64,000 nucleotides of DNA from CAVVFX01 sp963747535 (GCA_963747535.1 CAVVFX010000006.1:992001-1056000); one strand, 5' to 3'; counted from the stretch's first letter, positions 16,301 through 25,780 are shown. Notes: a model not told the origin generated them from the letters alone. Translations and numbers: made by a program.

Positions 16301-17305
16301 ATGACGAAACCTCGAGTTGAAGACCAAATCGCTGAGCTGAGCCGGCTTCGCGAGGCTCCAGTCACGGAAACTACTCTGGCCATGCTGCGACAGGGCCTTG
16401 GGTCTCGCGTCAACCTGGTGTGCGCCAAGGCCGCGCAGATTGCCGGCGAACTCGGGACCAAGCCTCTGATTCCTGTCCTGATCGCCGGTTTCGACCGGTT
16501 CTTTAGAAACCACGGCGAGGGTGACCCGCAGTGCTGGGCAAAAAACGCCATCGCCAAAGCCCTCACCGATTTGGGTCATGACGAGTCTGCCACGTTTCTC
16601 CCCGGTTGCCGCTACACGCAAATGGAATCCGTCTGGGGCGGCAAGGCGGACACCGCTGTTATTCTGCGAAGCCTGTGCACCCTGGCTCTGGTGCAGTGCG
16701 CCGATCTGCCGCGCGCCGAAAAGCTGCGCCATCTGGTTCTTGCGATGACCGATATCGCCGAAAGCGTGCGGATCGACGCAATTCGGGCGATCGAGCAGAT
16801 GGAAGGAGAAGAGGCAGCGCTCCTCCTCCGTTTAAAGGCTGGCATGGGCGACAAGCGGGCGTCTGTGATCGGACAAACTCTGGAGTCCTTGCTCCGGGTG
16901 GAGGGTGAGCGCGGGCTGGAATTTGCGCGTGGGTTCCTGGCAGAGCGGCTGCAGGAAAATGTGCGGGAACTGCCCTCCTCCGAAGAGGAAGTTATGGAGG
17001 AAGCGGCGCTGGCCTTGGGCGCCTCGCGTCTCCCTGCCGCGGTCGAGGTGCTGAAGGATGCGTGGAAGCGGGAGCCAAAAATCGTCTTCCTGCAGGCGGT
17101 CAGTGCGTCACGGCAGGAGACTGGTTTCGAGTTTCTCCTGGAGATGGTGAAGAGCGGACGGGAACGCGACGCGGCTGACGCGGTTGCGGCGCTGTCCCTT
17201 CATCGCGATTCGCTCGACGTACGATCCCGCGTCGAAACGGCGATCAAAGTACGGTGCAGCGCCGGACTCGCAGAAAACTTCCGCGCGAAATTCGGCGCCC
17301 GCTAG
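16301..17305 (+). CDS. HEAT-repeat protein
   Basis: The 334-residue protein has no signal peptide or membrane segment and consists of helical pairs typical of HEAT repeats, for instance LVCAKAAQIAGELGTKPLIP, SVRIDAIRAIEQMEGEEAAL and a C-terminal RDAADAVAALSLH unit. Such scaffolds bind proteins or other large ligands; no enzyme motif is visible. It is divergent from the ECF sigma gene whose anti-sigma factor also carries HEAT repeats. A shared regulon or interaction is possible but unproven. Confidence 0.75.
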   Translation: MTKPRVEDQIAELSRLREAPVTETTLAMLRQGLGSRVNLVCAKAAQIAGELGTKPLIPVLIAGFDRFFRNHGEGDPQCWAKNAIAKALTDLGHDESATFLPGCRYTQMESVWGGKADTAVILRSLCTLALVQCADLPRAEKLRHLVLAMTDIAESVRIDAIRAIEQMEGEEAALLLRLKAGMGDKRASVIGQTLESLLRVEGERGLEFARGFLAERLQENVRELPSSEEEVMEEAALALGASRLPAAVEVLKDAWKREPKIVFLQAVSASRQETGFEFLLEMVKSGRERDAADAVAALSLHRDSLDVRSRVETAIKVRCSAGLAENFRAKFGAR

Positions 17306-17454
17306 GGCGCTTCCGCAGGCATCTGTATAATGATGGAAATGCTGCGATCAGATCCGGGGCCCTCGGCCGCTGGCTCGTCAATCTGGAGTTTACGTATAGC
17401 ACTTGTTTGTTAAATCGCTAGGAAACCCCATCCAGCGCTATTAAAATAGAAATC

Positions 17455-17805
17455 ATGAGCCAAAAGGATCTGGCTGAAACTTCGGATTCTGACGGCGGCC
17501 AGAAGCACGCTGACAAAACAACGCCAATCTGTCCGGCGTGCGGCAGCAAGTTGACGCGGCGATCCATGCGCCGGTCCTGGAAAGATCGTTTTAAGAGTGC
17601 GTTCGGACTCTGGCCCTATCGTTGCCAGATGTGCAATATGCGGTTCACCGGGCCTCAGGACCCGGAGGCCATCATCGGCCATAACGCCACGGTTGAGGAA
17701 GACTTGCGGAAACGGGAGGCGGCTGCGCGCGACCTCGCGGAACAGCAGGGGGAAGCGGATCGCACCCGCCCCGAAGATCTCTTGAACAGGCCGGACAGGA
17801 AGTGA
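17455..17805 (+). CDS. Small zinc-ribbon protein
   Basis: The 116-residue protein contains two Cys pairs, CPACGS (residue about 26) and CQMCNMRF (about 57), separated by a basic stretch RRSMRRSWKDRFKSAF. This is a classic zinc-ribbon arrangement. A charged helix follows (EEDLRKREAAARDLAEQQGEA). It is probably a nucleic-acid- or protein-binding ribbon. The function is unknown. A promoter-sized gap of 149 bases precedes it. Confidence 0.65.
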   Translation: MSQKDLAETSDSDGGQKHADKTTPICPACGSKLTRRSMRRSWKDRFKSAFGLWPYRCQMCNMRFTGPQDPEAIIGHNATVEEDLRKREAAARDLAEQQGEADRTRPEDLLNRPDRK

Positions 17806-17960
17806 CATCTTGGAGCTTGGAAATGCGAGAATCTTCGCGGTGTTCAGTGAGCCCTCGTTGACGAAGGCGCGCGGCCCCCACAGACCAGAAAGTTAAAAAG
17901 TTATCCGGCTTCATCGGGGATGAAACGCTTGAACAACTCCCCCGGGGCCTGGCGTCTGAC

Positions 17961-18263
17961 TTAGTCGAGATCGAATTCCCGCAACGGCCGCGGTGCGTCG
18001 GGATTCTCTTTCGCCTGTTTGAGCAGTTCCTCGAACTTGCGGTCGAGTACTTTGCCCATACTTTTCTCGGCCGCGAAGGACTTCCGAAACATCTCCTCGC
18101 GCCGTCCCGGTTCCCCTTTCAGTTTGGCCACCGCAGCCGCGAGGTCCTCGATCGCCGGGGGCTTCTCAGGAACCTTATGTGCAATGACAGCCTGCGTCTC
18201 AGCATCAATTTTCAGAACCGCCTGGCAACACGGGCAGGTTACCTCGATCAGCGCCTTAGCCAT
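17961..18263 (-). CDS. Small protein with CPCC zinc-binding N-terminus
   Basis: From the ATG at 18263 the 100-residue product starts MAKALIEVTCPCCQAVLKID, a one-knuckle CxCC motif like those in zinc-ribbon or double-zinc-ribbon fragments. A charged helical region follows, with a basic/acidic tail ending FDLD. Similar CPCC-x-A-L-K-ID proteins occur widely in acidobacteria without assigned role. It is convergent with the zinc-ribbon gene at 17455. The longer frame upstream has no conserved look. Confidence 0.6.
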   Translation of the reverse strand: MAKALIEVTCPCCQAVLKIDAETQAVIAHKVPEKPPAIEDLAAAVAKLKGEPGRREEMFRKSFAAEKSMGKVLDRKFEELLKQAKENPDAPRPLREFDLD

Positions 18264-18338
18264 AGCATCTATAGTAGCGCTTGTTCGCTTCTGTGACTGA
18301 TAGCTGATAACTAACAACTGAAGACGGACAACTGAAGA

Positions 18339-19382
18339 CTAATTCTCGTACTGCGAAGCCGCGCACGGCTCGCAATCCCGGCCGCGGAGGCGGTGAAGGT
18401 TGACTTCACGAGTAACCTGCAGGAAGCGGTTCAGCAGCCGGCCATCCCGATCCCGATAATGGGCCATGCCAAAAGTGAAATCCGCACCGCGGTCATTGAT
18501 GGGGATGCAGCGGAATCCCGGGCCTGCCAGTTGACAGACACAGGAGGGCAGCAATGCAGTGCCTCCTGTCTCGCGCACCTCGTCGAACAGCCGTTCCAGG
18601 CTGGGGACGTAGCGCTCGACGTGGAGCAGTACGCCGCACATGCGTGAAATACGATCGACATGGTCGTAAGGCACGGGGGCGAAGTCGTCGCGGACATCGA
18701 TCAAAGTTTCCCGTGCAATATCGCGCAGCGAAACCTGGCTGCGGCAGGCGAGAGGGTGATTGTCCGCAACTACGGCCACGGCCGGCAGGCGGAAGAGTTG
18801 TTCGATCGCGATCTGATCGGCATTGTCGATCGGTAGGAGCACCAGGGCCGCATCGAGCGCGCCGTTGCGCAGCAGGCGCACCTGCTCTTCGCTCGCCAGG
18901 CGGTGGAAGGTGATTTCCGCTTCACGATAACGTTGCGCCAGCATATGGCGTAGCGAGGGAAGAAGGTAAGAATCGAGGAACGGAGCGAAGCCGATTTCGA
19001 GCCGTCCGGTCTCACCGGCAGTCGCGCGGCGGACCGTGTCGACTGATCGATAGACCTGGGCCAGGATACGCTTGCTTTCGGCCAGAAAAACTTTGCCGGC
19101 TTCTGTCAGCGTGACGCATTTGGCGGAGCGATTGAGGAGTTGGGTGCCCACGTTTCGTTCGAGATCCTGGATCTGGCGGCTTAGCGGCGGTTGCGAAATA
19201 TTCAGCGCTCGGGCCGCCCGGCCAAAGTGCAGTTCTTCGGCAACTGCCACAAAATACCGCAAGTGGCGAAGTTCAAATCCGGAGTCGGGTGGCGCGGTGC
19301 GGCCAGTCTTCTTGACACTTGCGTAGTCACGCTCTTCCGAGCGATAGAAAGGCGTACGGTCTTCGACCGGCACTAATAGCAT
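18339..19382 (-). CDS. LysR-family transcriptional regulator
   Basis: The N-terminal winged helix-turn-helix is textbook: LRHLRYFVAVAEELHFGRAA, then LNISQPPLSRQIQDLE, and LTEAGKVFLAESKRIL. The C-terminal two-lobe effector domain follows (ETGRLEIGFAPFLDSYLLPS). A 35-residue extension precedes the usual start because the only ATG is at 19382; a later non-ATG start may be the real one. No target operon is obvious: the neighbour on the other side is the divergent TldD-like operon about 400 bases away. The ligand is unknown. Confidence 0.9.
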   Translation of the reverse strand: MLLVPVEDRTPFYRSEERDYASVKKTGRTAPPDSGFELRHLRYFVAVAEELHFGRAARALNISQPPLSRQIQDLERNVGTQLLNRSAKCVTLTEAGKVFLAESKRILAQVYRSVDTVRRATAGETGRLEIGFAPFLDSYLLPSLRHMLAQRYREAEITFHRLASEEQVRLLRNGALDAALVLLPIDNADQIAIEQLFRLPAVAVVADNHPLACRSQVSLRDIARETLIDVRDDFAPVPYDHVDRISRMCGVLLHVERYVPSLERLFDEVRETGGTALLPSCVCQLAGPGFRCIPINDRGADFTFGMAHYRDRDGRLLNRFLQVTREVNLHRLRGRDCEPCAASQYEN

Positions 19383-19789
19383 GTTTGGAAGTACCTCCTC
19401 ATTTGCACTTCTGAGGAATGCAGCCTACGGGCCGTACCTAAGTAGTTGATTACAAGTAAGATCTATCAACTGAATGAGCTATATCGCCCAATTCCTTACG
19501 GGTATCGTTGGGTCTAATGACCCAATAGTGTAGGGGGAAACTGAATGCTATGTTCGTAGCGATACGGATGGCCAGTCTGATGCCGCTGTTCCATCGAGCC
19601 GATCCGGGAACTCACGATCGACACGCCGACCAACGCCCTTCGCAACTCCACGCGACCCGGCCTCGGGGATTGGGTTCGTTGTGCATCGTTCCGCACCGCG
19701 TCGCCCACTCCCGTTTTCCCATTCGTGTTCATTCGTGCTCATTCGCGGTCCAATGTTTACCTTTCCAGACTGCTACATTGGAAGAATCA
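19383..19789. other. Divergent intergenic region, LysR to TldD operon
   Basis: This 407-base region holds the two promoters. Near its right end is the CATTCGTGTTCATTCGTG-type leader repeat (19721-19757). The track of open codons upstream of 19790 has no protein-like features, so I treat it as non-coding. Direct candidates for LysR sites (T-N11-A) cannot be ranked by eye. Confidence 0.5.
19721..19757 (+). repeat. TTCATTCGTG-type leader repeat, copy 1
   Basis: Three tandem ten-base units ATTCGTGTTC, ATTCGTGCTC, ATTCGCGGTC are followed by CAATGTT. It ends 33 bases before the start codon of the first TldD-like gene, on the coding strand. Confidence 0.7.
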
Positions 19790-21466
19790 ATGAAGCGTCT
19801 AGTCTGTGCCCTGGTCCTGGTGGGATCGGGCCTCCATTCTGCACCAACCAGCCCCTTGCTCGATACGCTGGCGAACGAACTGGATCGTAACTTCCGCATC
19901 CTCAAGGAAAAGGCCGACCCGCCTGCTTACTTCATCTCTTATGAAGTTACCGACCTCGATTCCCACTCCATCTCGGCCACGCTCGGCGATATCTCATCGC
20001 ACAACGACTCGCACAACCGGATCCTGGACGTCGGCTTGCGCGTCGGCAGCCCGAAGCTCGATAACTATCACTTCATCAACGGCGCGGCTCCGCAATTCAC
20101 CGCGGCCGTGACCGTTCCCATCGAAGGTGGAATGGCTGCCGTCAAGCAACTCGCCTGGATCGAGACCGACCGCGCTTATCGCTCGGCGGCCGAACGGCTG
20201 ATCAAGATCAGGACCAGCCAGCAGGTGAATGTTGCAGCCCTCGATAAGTCCGACGACTTCTCGCCTGCGCCGGTTGCTACCCACGTCGAACCGGTCACTC
20301 ACCCGCCTTTTGCGGAGGATCTCTGGACGGCCCGGATGCGCGCGGTCTCGGCCGTCTTCAGGGATCACCCGAAGATTCTCAGCTCCGGCGTCAGCCTGTC
20401 AGCGCAGACCGATGAGCGCTATTTCGTCAACTCGGAAGGCACCCGCCTGCAGCACGGCCGCGGTTTCTCCCGCGTGATGATTACGGCCTCGACCCGAGCC
20501 GACGACGGCATGAATCTGGGCAATACCGTTATCTATGACGCCGTCGACGCGTCCCATCTGCCGTCAGAAGCCGTAATGAAGGCTGACGCGGAGAAACTGG
20601 CCAAAGAAGTCGAAGCGTTACTGCATGCGCCGGTAGCTGAACCTTACGTCGGACCCGCGATTTTCTCCGGAAAAGCGTCCGGTGTCTTCTTTCACGAGAT
20701 CTTCGGCCATCGCATCGAAGGGCACCGCCAGAAGAACGAGAGCGAGGGGCAGACGTTTACCAAGAGCGTGGGCGAGCAGGTGCTCCCGACTTTTCTCTCC
20801 GTGGTTTTCGATCCGACCGTCAAACAGATTGAAGGTATCGACCTCAACGGCTTTTTTGCTTACGATGACGAGGGTGTTAAAGCCCAGCCGGTTACGGCGG
20901 TCGACAAAGGTATTCTGAAATCTTTTCTCATGTCGCGTACCCCTATTGACGGATTTGGCGCGTCTAACGGTCATGGCCGCCGCACACCCGGCTATGAAGT
21001 GGTGTCGCGCCAGTCGAACCTCATCGTTAAGAGCGACAAAACAGTGCCGGACGCGAAGCTGCGCGAGATGTTAATTGCCGAAGTTCGCAAGCAGAATAAG
21101 CCCTATGGACTATTCTTTCAGGACATCACCAGCGGCCAGACGACGACCCAGCGAGCCGGTATGCAGGCCTTTAAGGTGGTACCCGTGATCGTGTACCGTA
21201 TCTATGCGGACGGGCGTCCGGACGAACTGATTCGCGGCGCCGATATGGTCGGGACTCCGCTTGCCAGTTTCAATAAGATCATAGCTACATCCGATCGTAC
21301 GGAGGTATTTAATGGCTACTGTGGCGCCGAATCCGGATGGGTACCGGTTGCCGTAGTGTCGCCCGCCATCCTGGTGTCGGAGATCGAAATCGAAAAAATG
21401 GAGAAGTCGCAAAACCGGCCGCCGATTCTGCCGCCTCCGCCCATGGGAACGGGAGCCGGCCAATGA
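19790..21466 (+). CDS. Exported TldD-type metalloprotease homologue
   Basis: The 558-residue product starts MKRLVCALVLVGSGLHSAP, a signal peptide, so unlike classical cytoplasmic TldD it should be exported. The TldD/PmbA family cleaves peptides (microcin B17 maturation, CcdA turnover). The zinc motif HEXXXH is intact as H302-E303-IFG-H307 in FFHEIFGHRIEGHRQ, followed by the conserved acidic stretch. The conserved GYEVVSRQSNLIVKS and C-terminal EIEIEK segments also fit. The stop overlaps the ATG of the next gene (ATGA), and the LptF-LptG gene follows. The target is unknown. Upstream codons to 19550 are repeat-derived. Confidence 0.85.
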   Translation: MKRLVCALVLVGSGLHSAPTSPLLDTLANELDRNFRILKEKADPPAYFISYEVTDLDSHSISATLGDISSHNDSHNRILDVGLRVGSPKLDNYHFINGAAPQFTAAVTVPIEGGMAAVKQLAWIETDRAYRSAAERLIKIRTSQQVNVAALDKSDDFSPAPVATHVEPVTHPPFAEDLWTARMRAVSAVFRDHPKILSSGVSLSAQTDERYFVNSEGTRLQHGRGFSRVMITASTRADDGMNLGNTVIYDAVDASHLPSEAVMKADAEKLAKEVEALLHAPVAEPYVGPAIFSGKASGVFFHEIFGHRIEGHRQKNESEGQTFTKSVGEQVLPTFLSVVFDPTVKQIEGIDLNGFFAYDDEGVKAQPVTAVDKGILKSFLMSRTPIDGFGASNGHGRRTPGYEVVSRQSNLIVKSDKTVPDAKLREMLIAEVRKQNKPYGLFFQDITSGQTTTQRAGMQAFKVVPVIVYRIYADGRPDELIRGADMVGTPLASFNKIIATSDRTEVFNGYCGAESGWVPVAVVSPAILVSEIEIEKMEKSQNRPPILPPPPMGTGAGQ

Positions 21467-23274
21467 ACACGCTGTCTCTGTGGAGTAGGCCTTTGGCCTG
21501 CCTTGCCTTGGCTTGTCTCACCCTCCCGCCTCTCCTCGAAGCCGCCGACGATATCGTCTTGAAAGCCATGCGCGACGAACTGCAGCGCTCCATGACCCTG
21601 CAGTTCAATTCGCTGGACAAACCGTATTACATCGCATATGTGATCGAGGACGGGCGGCGCATACAGGTTTCTGCTGTGCTGGACGGAATCGACACGGTTG
21701 ATGCGAGCGATTTCCGTATTCCGCGGGTGCGGATGCGCATCGGCAGCCCGCAGTTCGACAACACCGATTATGCGGGTGGCCGGGGAAATTCGGGTCGCTA
21801 TGGCGCCAGCTTTCCCCTCGACGACGATTATTCCACTTTGCGCCGTTCCTTCTGGCTGGCGACGGATCAGGCTTACAAATCCGCCCTCGAAACGATTTCT
21901 CGCAAACGCGCGGCCTTGAAGAACGTGTCGGTCACCGAAGAGCTGCCGGATTTCAGCATGGCCAAAGAGGCCAAAATGTTGCTCGATTGGAAATCCGTGA
22001 AACTGGATCCGAAGCCTTGGGTCCCTAGGATCAAGGCGCTCTCTTCAGTCTTCTTGCGGTTCCCTGAGCTTCGTGGCTCCGTGGTGGAGTTCGATGCGAT
22101 CGATGGGACCCGGCGGATGGTGACATCGGAGAGCGGGGAACTGCGTGTTCCGGAGCAGGAGACCGAGCTGAAAATGCAGACGAGCGCGCAGTCTAAGGAC
22201 GGCATGACTGTGCGAGACTCCGTGATCTTGAATTCTTTGGGGTTTGACGGACTGCCCTCCGACGCAGAATTGACGCATGCCGCTGAAGAACTTGCAAAGA
22301 ATGTTAGAGCTTTGGCTGCGGCTCCGCGCGCGGAGGACTATACGGGCCCGGTGCTCTTCGATGGGTCTGCAGCATCGCAGATCATAGCCGAACTGTTGGG
22401 GCACAATCTGGCGCTTTCAAGGAAACCAGTCACCGATCCGGGGGCCTCCGGCGGCGCCGCTGCCAGCGAACTCGAAGGTCGCATGGGCAGCCGCATTTTG
22501 CCGGAGTCATTTAAGGTTGTGGACGACCCGACATTGAAAGCTTGGAAAGGACGGCCGCTGTTCGGGACCATGGAGGTGGATGAGGAGGGAGTCGAAGCCA
22601 AGCCGCTGACGATAGTCGAGAATGGCGTGCTCAAGAACTTTCTGCTCACGCGCCAGCCCGTCCGGGGATTTCCTTTGACCAATGCGCGTGCAAGGTTGCA
22701 GGGCAATTACGGCAACAGTGTCGCGGGGATTACCAACCTGATCGTCGAATCGAATGAAGCGGTCGCGCGCGCTGCACTGAAAGGCAAGTTGATAGAGATG
22801 TTGAAACAGCGCGACAAGCCCTTCGGCATGATCGTTCGTAAGATGGATTTTCCGTCGACCGCATCCGGCGCGGAAGTCCGCCGCCTGATTAACGGCGCGG
22901 CCCGTTCCGGCGGATCCCGGCCGGTAAGTCTGCCGCTGAGGGTCTGTCGCGTTTACCAGGACGGACGGGAAGAGATGGTGCGCGGATTGCGTTTCCGCGC
23001 GCTCAACGTCCGCTCGCTGAAAGATATTGTCGCGGCGGGCGACGATAGCAACATCTTCAATTATCTGGAAAACGGGCAACTCTTCGCACTGATGGGTGCG
23101 GGCGGGGAAACGGCTGAGACCACCGTCGTCGCGCCTTCTCTTCTCATCGACGACCTGGAACTCGTGCGCGTCGAAGATGAGCAGCCGAAGCTGCCGATTG
23201 TACCGGCGCCCGAACTCTCCTCCGCCAATACTGAGCCGCGACCGTCAGGGAGCGGTTCCGCAATCTCTCGCTGA
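21463..23274 (+). CDS. Exported TldD/PmbA-type protein with degenerate metal site
   Basis: The 603-residue product has a signal peptide (first 27 residues, ending LLEAAD) and the same overall layout as its upstream neighbour, so the two are paralogues. At the position of HEXXXH it reads A309-E310-LLG-H314 in AELLGHNLALSRKP: the first zinc His is lost. It therefore resembles the non-catalytic partner (TldE/PmbA) of TldD heterodimers. The conserved NARARLQGNYGNSVAGITNL region remains. Its last 14 codons (EPRPSGSGSAISR) derive from a dispersed GACCGT-GGGAGCGG repeat. It is coupled upstream by a four-base overlap; lptFG starts four bases after its stop. Confidence 0.82.
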   Translation: MNTLSLWSRPLACLALACLTLPPLLEAADDIVLKAMRDELQRSMTLQFNSLDKPYYIAYVIEDGRRIQVSAVLDGIDTVDASDFRIPRVRMRIGSPQFDNTDYAGGRGNSGRYGASFPLDDDYSTLRRSFWLATDQAYKSALETISRKRAALKNVSVTEELPDFSMAKEAKMLLDWKSVKLDPKPWVPRIKALSSVFLRFPELRGSVVEFDAIDGTRRMVTSESGELRVPEQETELKMQTSAQSKDGMTVRDSVILNSLGFDGLPSDAELTHAAEELAKNVRALAAAPRAEDYTGPVLFDGSAASQIIAELLGHNLALSRKPVTDPGASGGAAASELEGRMGSRILPESFKVVDDPTLKAWKGRPLFGTMEVDEEGVEAKPLTIVENGVLKNFLLTRQPVRGFPLTNARARLQGNYGNSVAGITNLIVESNEAVARAALKGKLIEMLKQRDKPFGMIVRKMDFPSTASGAEVRRLINGAARSGGSRPVSLPLRVCRVYQDGREEMVRGLRFRALNVRSLKDIVAAGDDSNIFNYLENGQLFALMGAGGETAETTVVAPSLLIDDLELVRVEDEQPKLPIVPAPELSSANTEPRPSGSGSAISR

Positions 23275-23278
23275 ACCA

Positions 23279-25618
23279 ATGAGGATTCTTAGCCGCTACG
23301 TTTTCCGCGAGATCCTGACGAGTGCATTGCTGGGCACATTTCTCACGACCTTTGTCATCTTCCTCCAGCAGGTTGCCAGCCGGTTGTTCGAACTGTTGGT
23401 GCGCAGTTCGGCCAGCCCGCAAACCGTGTTGAAGTTGTTTACTCTGGCGTTGCCCGCGGTACTGCCGCTGAGTATACCGTTCGGCGTTCTGGTCGGGATT
23501 CTGATCGGGTTAGGACGGCTGGCGTCCGACGGCGAGATCACTGCCATGAGGGCCGCCGGGATTCCCAGTTTCCGTATCATTCCGCCAGTAATGGTCTTCG
23601 CCACTCTGGCGACCATGGTGTGTATTTACGCATATGTATGGCTCACCCCGCTGTCGATCCACGAAACGGCACAGGTAGCCAAACGCCTCATCGCCTCAAG
23701 CCTCACCGCCGATGTTCAGCCGCGGGTGTTTGACGAGCAGTTTCCCAACACGATTCTGTATATTGGCGATATCAGACCGGGTCCGGTAACGGAATGGCGG
23801 GACATTTTCCTGGCCGATCTGACCCCTCCCGAGCAGCGCACGCAAGGTTTAAAACAGCAGGCCGAAGGACCTCGCGTCACCACCGCACACGAGGCCCTGG
23901 CGATTCCCGATGTTCCCAACAAGCGTCTGCAGCTTTCCCTGCGTAGCGCCACCACGCATGAGATCGCGAAAGAGGGAGTCGACTACACCAGCTATACTCC
24001 TCACATCGAGCAGGCGCTCGACGCAGTCGATAAGAACGAAGCTCCCGAGCGGCCGTTTCGCGAGATGCCCACCCCTGAGTTGTGGCAGTTCACTCGCAAA
24101 CAGAATCCCAAGACCGAAGAAAGCGTGGAGTCGCGGATCGAACTCCAGAAACGTCTTGCTCTGCCCTTCGCCTGTATCTTTCTCGGCATGGTGGGCATTC
24201 CCCTGGGCTCGTCATCGCGCAAGGGCGGGAAGTCGAGCGGCTACATCTGGGCGATTTTCCTCGCGTTCTTCTGCTACTTTATGGCGTTCATCGCGCTGGT
24301 CGGCCTGGCCAAACAGCGCACCTTGCCGGTTGAGGTGGCTCTCTGGCTGCCGAATACGGTGTTCGGAATTGCGGGTCTGATTTTCTGGTTCCGTCTGGAG
24401 ATGCCGGGCGATACGGATCTTGTCGGCACCGTTCGCGGCTGGTTCTCACGAATTTATCACAGGATAGCCAAGCCGCTCGCCGCGGCGCCGGCCGCAGCCT
24501 CGCGAACGTTCAGCGCCAGGCTCAGCGTCTTCTCGCTGGTCGATAGTTATATCCTGACGGGATTTGTCTTCTATTTCGTGCTGATTCTGTTTTCGCTGGT
24601 CCTGCTCACCGACATCTTCAATTTTTTCGATCTGCTGGGCGACATTGTGAAGAACCACATTCCCATGTCGCATGTCTTCCAGTATCTGTTTTTCCTGAGT
24701 CCGCAGTTGATTTACATGCTGCTGCCGATCAGCGTGCTTGTAGCTGTTCTGGTGACGTTCGGGATTCTGACCAAGAACAATGAAGTCACGGCCTTCAAAG
24801 CCTGCGGCGTGAGCCTGCTGCGGCTCGGCGTGCCCATTCTGATGGGGAGTCTGCTGCTCAGCGTGGGTCTGTTCGCCTTCGATCACTACTGGGTTCCCGG
24901 TGCCAATCTCAAACAGGACAAGCTGCGCGACGAAATCAAAGGCCGCCACACCCAAAGCTACGAGCATCCCGAGCAGAAGTGGATCTTCGGCCAGGGCTCG
25001 AGGATTTATTACTACGACTATTTCGACGTGCGCAAGAAAGCCATGCTCGGCGTGTATGTTTTCGAACTGGATCCCAACACGTTCGATCTCCGCGGGGAGA
25101 TCGCGGCCCAGCGGGCCGAGTGGCAGCCGGCGCAGAAGAGCTGGATGTTTTATAACGGCCGGTCCAAGAGCCTGGAGGGTATCGTCGACAGGAATTATCA
25201 GACCTTCCAGACAGCTTGTTTTCCGCAATTGACCGAGAATCCGGAATGGTTCCTGACCGAGGTCACGCAGGACAAGCAGATGAATTACAAGCAGCTCAAG
25301 CATTACATCCGCGATCTCCGCCAGCGCGGCTTCGATACCGTGAGGCTGCGTGTGCAGTATTACAAGAAGTTTGCCGTGCCGCTGTTTGCGCTGATCATGG
25401 CGCTCATCGCCATTCCATTCGGGTTTCTGGTCGGGAACCGCGGGGCCATGGCGGGTATCGGAGTCAGTATCGGGATCGCCATGTCCTATTGGGGAATCGA
25501 CCGGCTCTTCGAGCAGATCGGCGATGTCAATCAATTGGATCCAATCGTCGCAGCATGGGCCCCCGACGCGGTGTTTGCACTAGCTGGGCTGTACTTCGTG
25601 ATGCGCATGCGTAGTTAA
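23279..25618 (+). CDS. LptF-LptG fusion, LPS export ABC transporter permease
   Basis: LptF and LptG are separate permeases that, with LptB2, extract LPS from the inner membrane. This 779-residue chain contains both. The first module (1-375) begins MRILSRYVFREILTSALLGT, has three N-terminal helices with LFTLALPAVLPLSIPFGVL and ends in three C-terminal helices (LPFACIFLGMVGIPLGSSS). The second (about 415-779) repeats the pattern: DSYILTGFVFYFVLILFSLV, LPISVLVAVLVTFGILTKNN, a periplasmic jellyroll, and FAVPLFALIMALIAIPFGF. A linker with PLAAAPAAASRTF joins them. Start ATG is four bases after the upstream stop. Fusion would lock a 1:1 heterodimer. Confidence 0.93.
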   Translation: MRILSRYVFREILTSALLGTFLTTFVIFLQQVASRLFELLVRSSASPQTVLKLFTLALPAVLPLSIPFGVLVGILIGLGRLASDGEITAMRAAGIPSFRIIPPVMVFATLATMVCIYAYVWLTPLSIHETAQVAKRLIASSLTADVQPRVFDEQFPNTILYIGDIRPGPVTEWRDIFLADLTPPEQRTQGLKQQAEGPRVTTAHEALAIPDVPNKRLQLSLRSATTHEIAKEGVDYTSYTPHIEQALDAVDKNEAPERPFREMPTPELWQFTRKQNPKTEESVESRIELQKRLALPFACIFLGMVGIPLGSSSRKGGKSSGYIWAIFLAFFCYFMAFIALVGLAKQRTLPVEVALWLPNTVFGIAGLIFWFRLEMPGDTDLVGTVRGWFSRIYHRIAKPLAAAPAAASRTFSARLSVFSLVDSYILTGFVFYFVLILFSLVLLTDIFNFFDLLGDIVKNHIPMSHVFQYLFFLSPQLIYMLLPISVLVAVLVTFGILTKNNEVTAFKACGVSLLRLGVPILMGSLLLSVGLFAFDHYWVPGANLKQDKLRDEIKGRHTQSYEHPEQKWIFGQGSRIYYYDYFDVRKKAMLGVYVFELDPNTFDLRGEIAAQRAEWQPAQKSWMFYNGRSKSLEGIVDRNYQTFQTACFPQLTENPEWFLTEVTQDKQMNYKQLKHYIRDLRQRGFDTVRLRVQYYKKFAVPLFALIMALIAIPFGFLVGNRGAMAGIGVSIGIAMSYWGIDRLFEQIGDVNQLDPIVAAWAPDAVFALAGLYFVMRMRS

Positions 25619-25780
25619 CGTAATTCTGAGAAGTTCGCTGCCCATTCGCTACTATCTAAATGAGAAACCCCTGTTGCGGCAGACCGTTGTCTTTGGCGCA
25701 GCAGCCGTTTTTGGCCCGGCGAGAATCGTCGCGCAACGCAAAGATTCCAGGGTTCTAGCACCGCCGAGCTGCGGAACAGC
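25619..25780. other. Convergent gap with a degenerate repeat piece
   Basis: No gene. GCGGCAGACCGTTGTC and GCGCAGCAGCCG around 25676-25712 are a worn copy of the dispersed palindrome; its right arm no longer pairs. Confidence 0.4.

Noticed and set aside
24446..25534. 362-codon minus-strand frame opposite lptFG
   Set aside because: His/Asp/Gln-rich antisense composition with no domain signal; lptFG on the other strand is certain.
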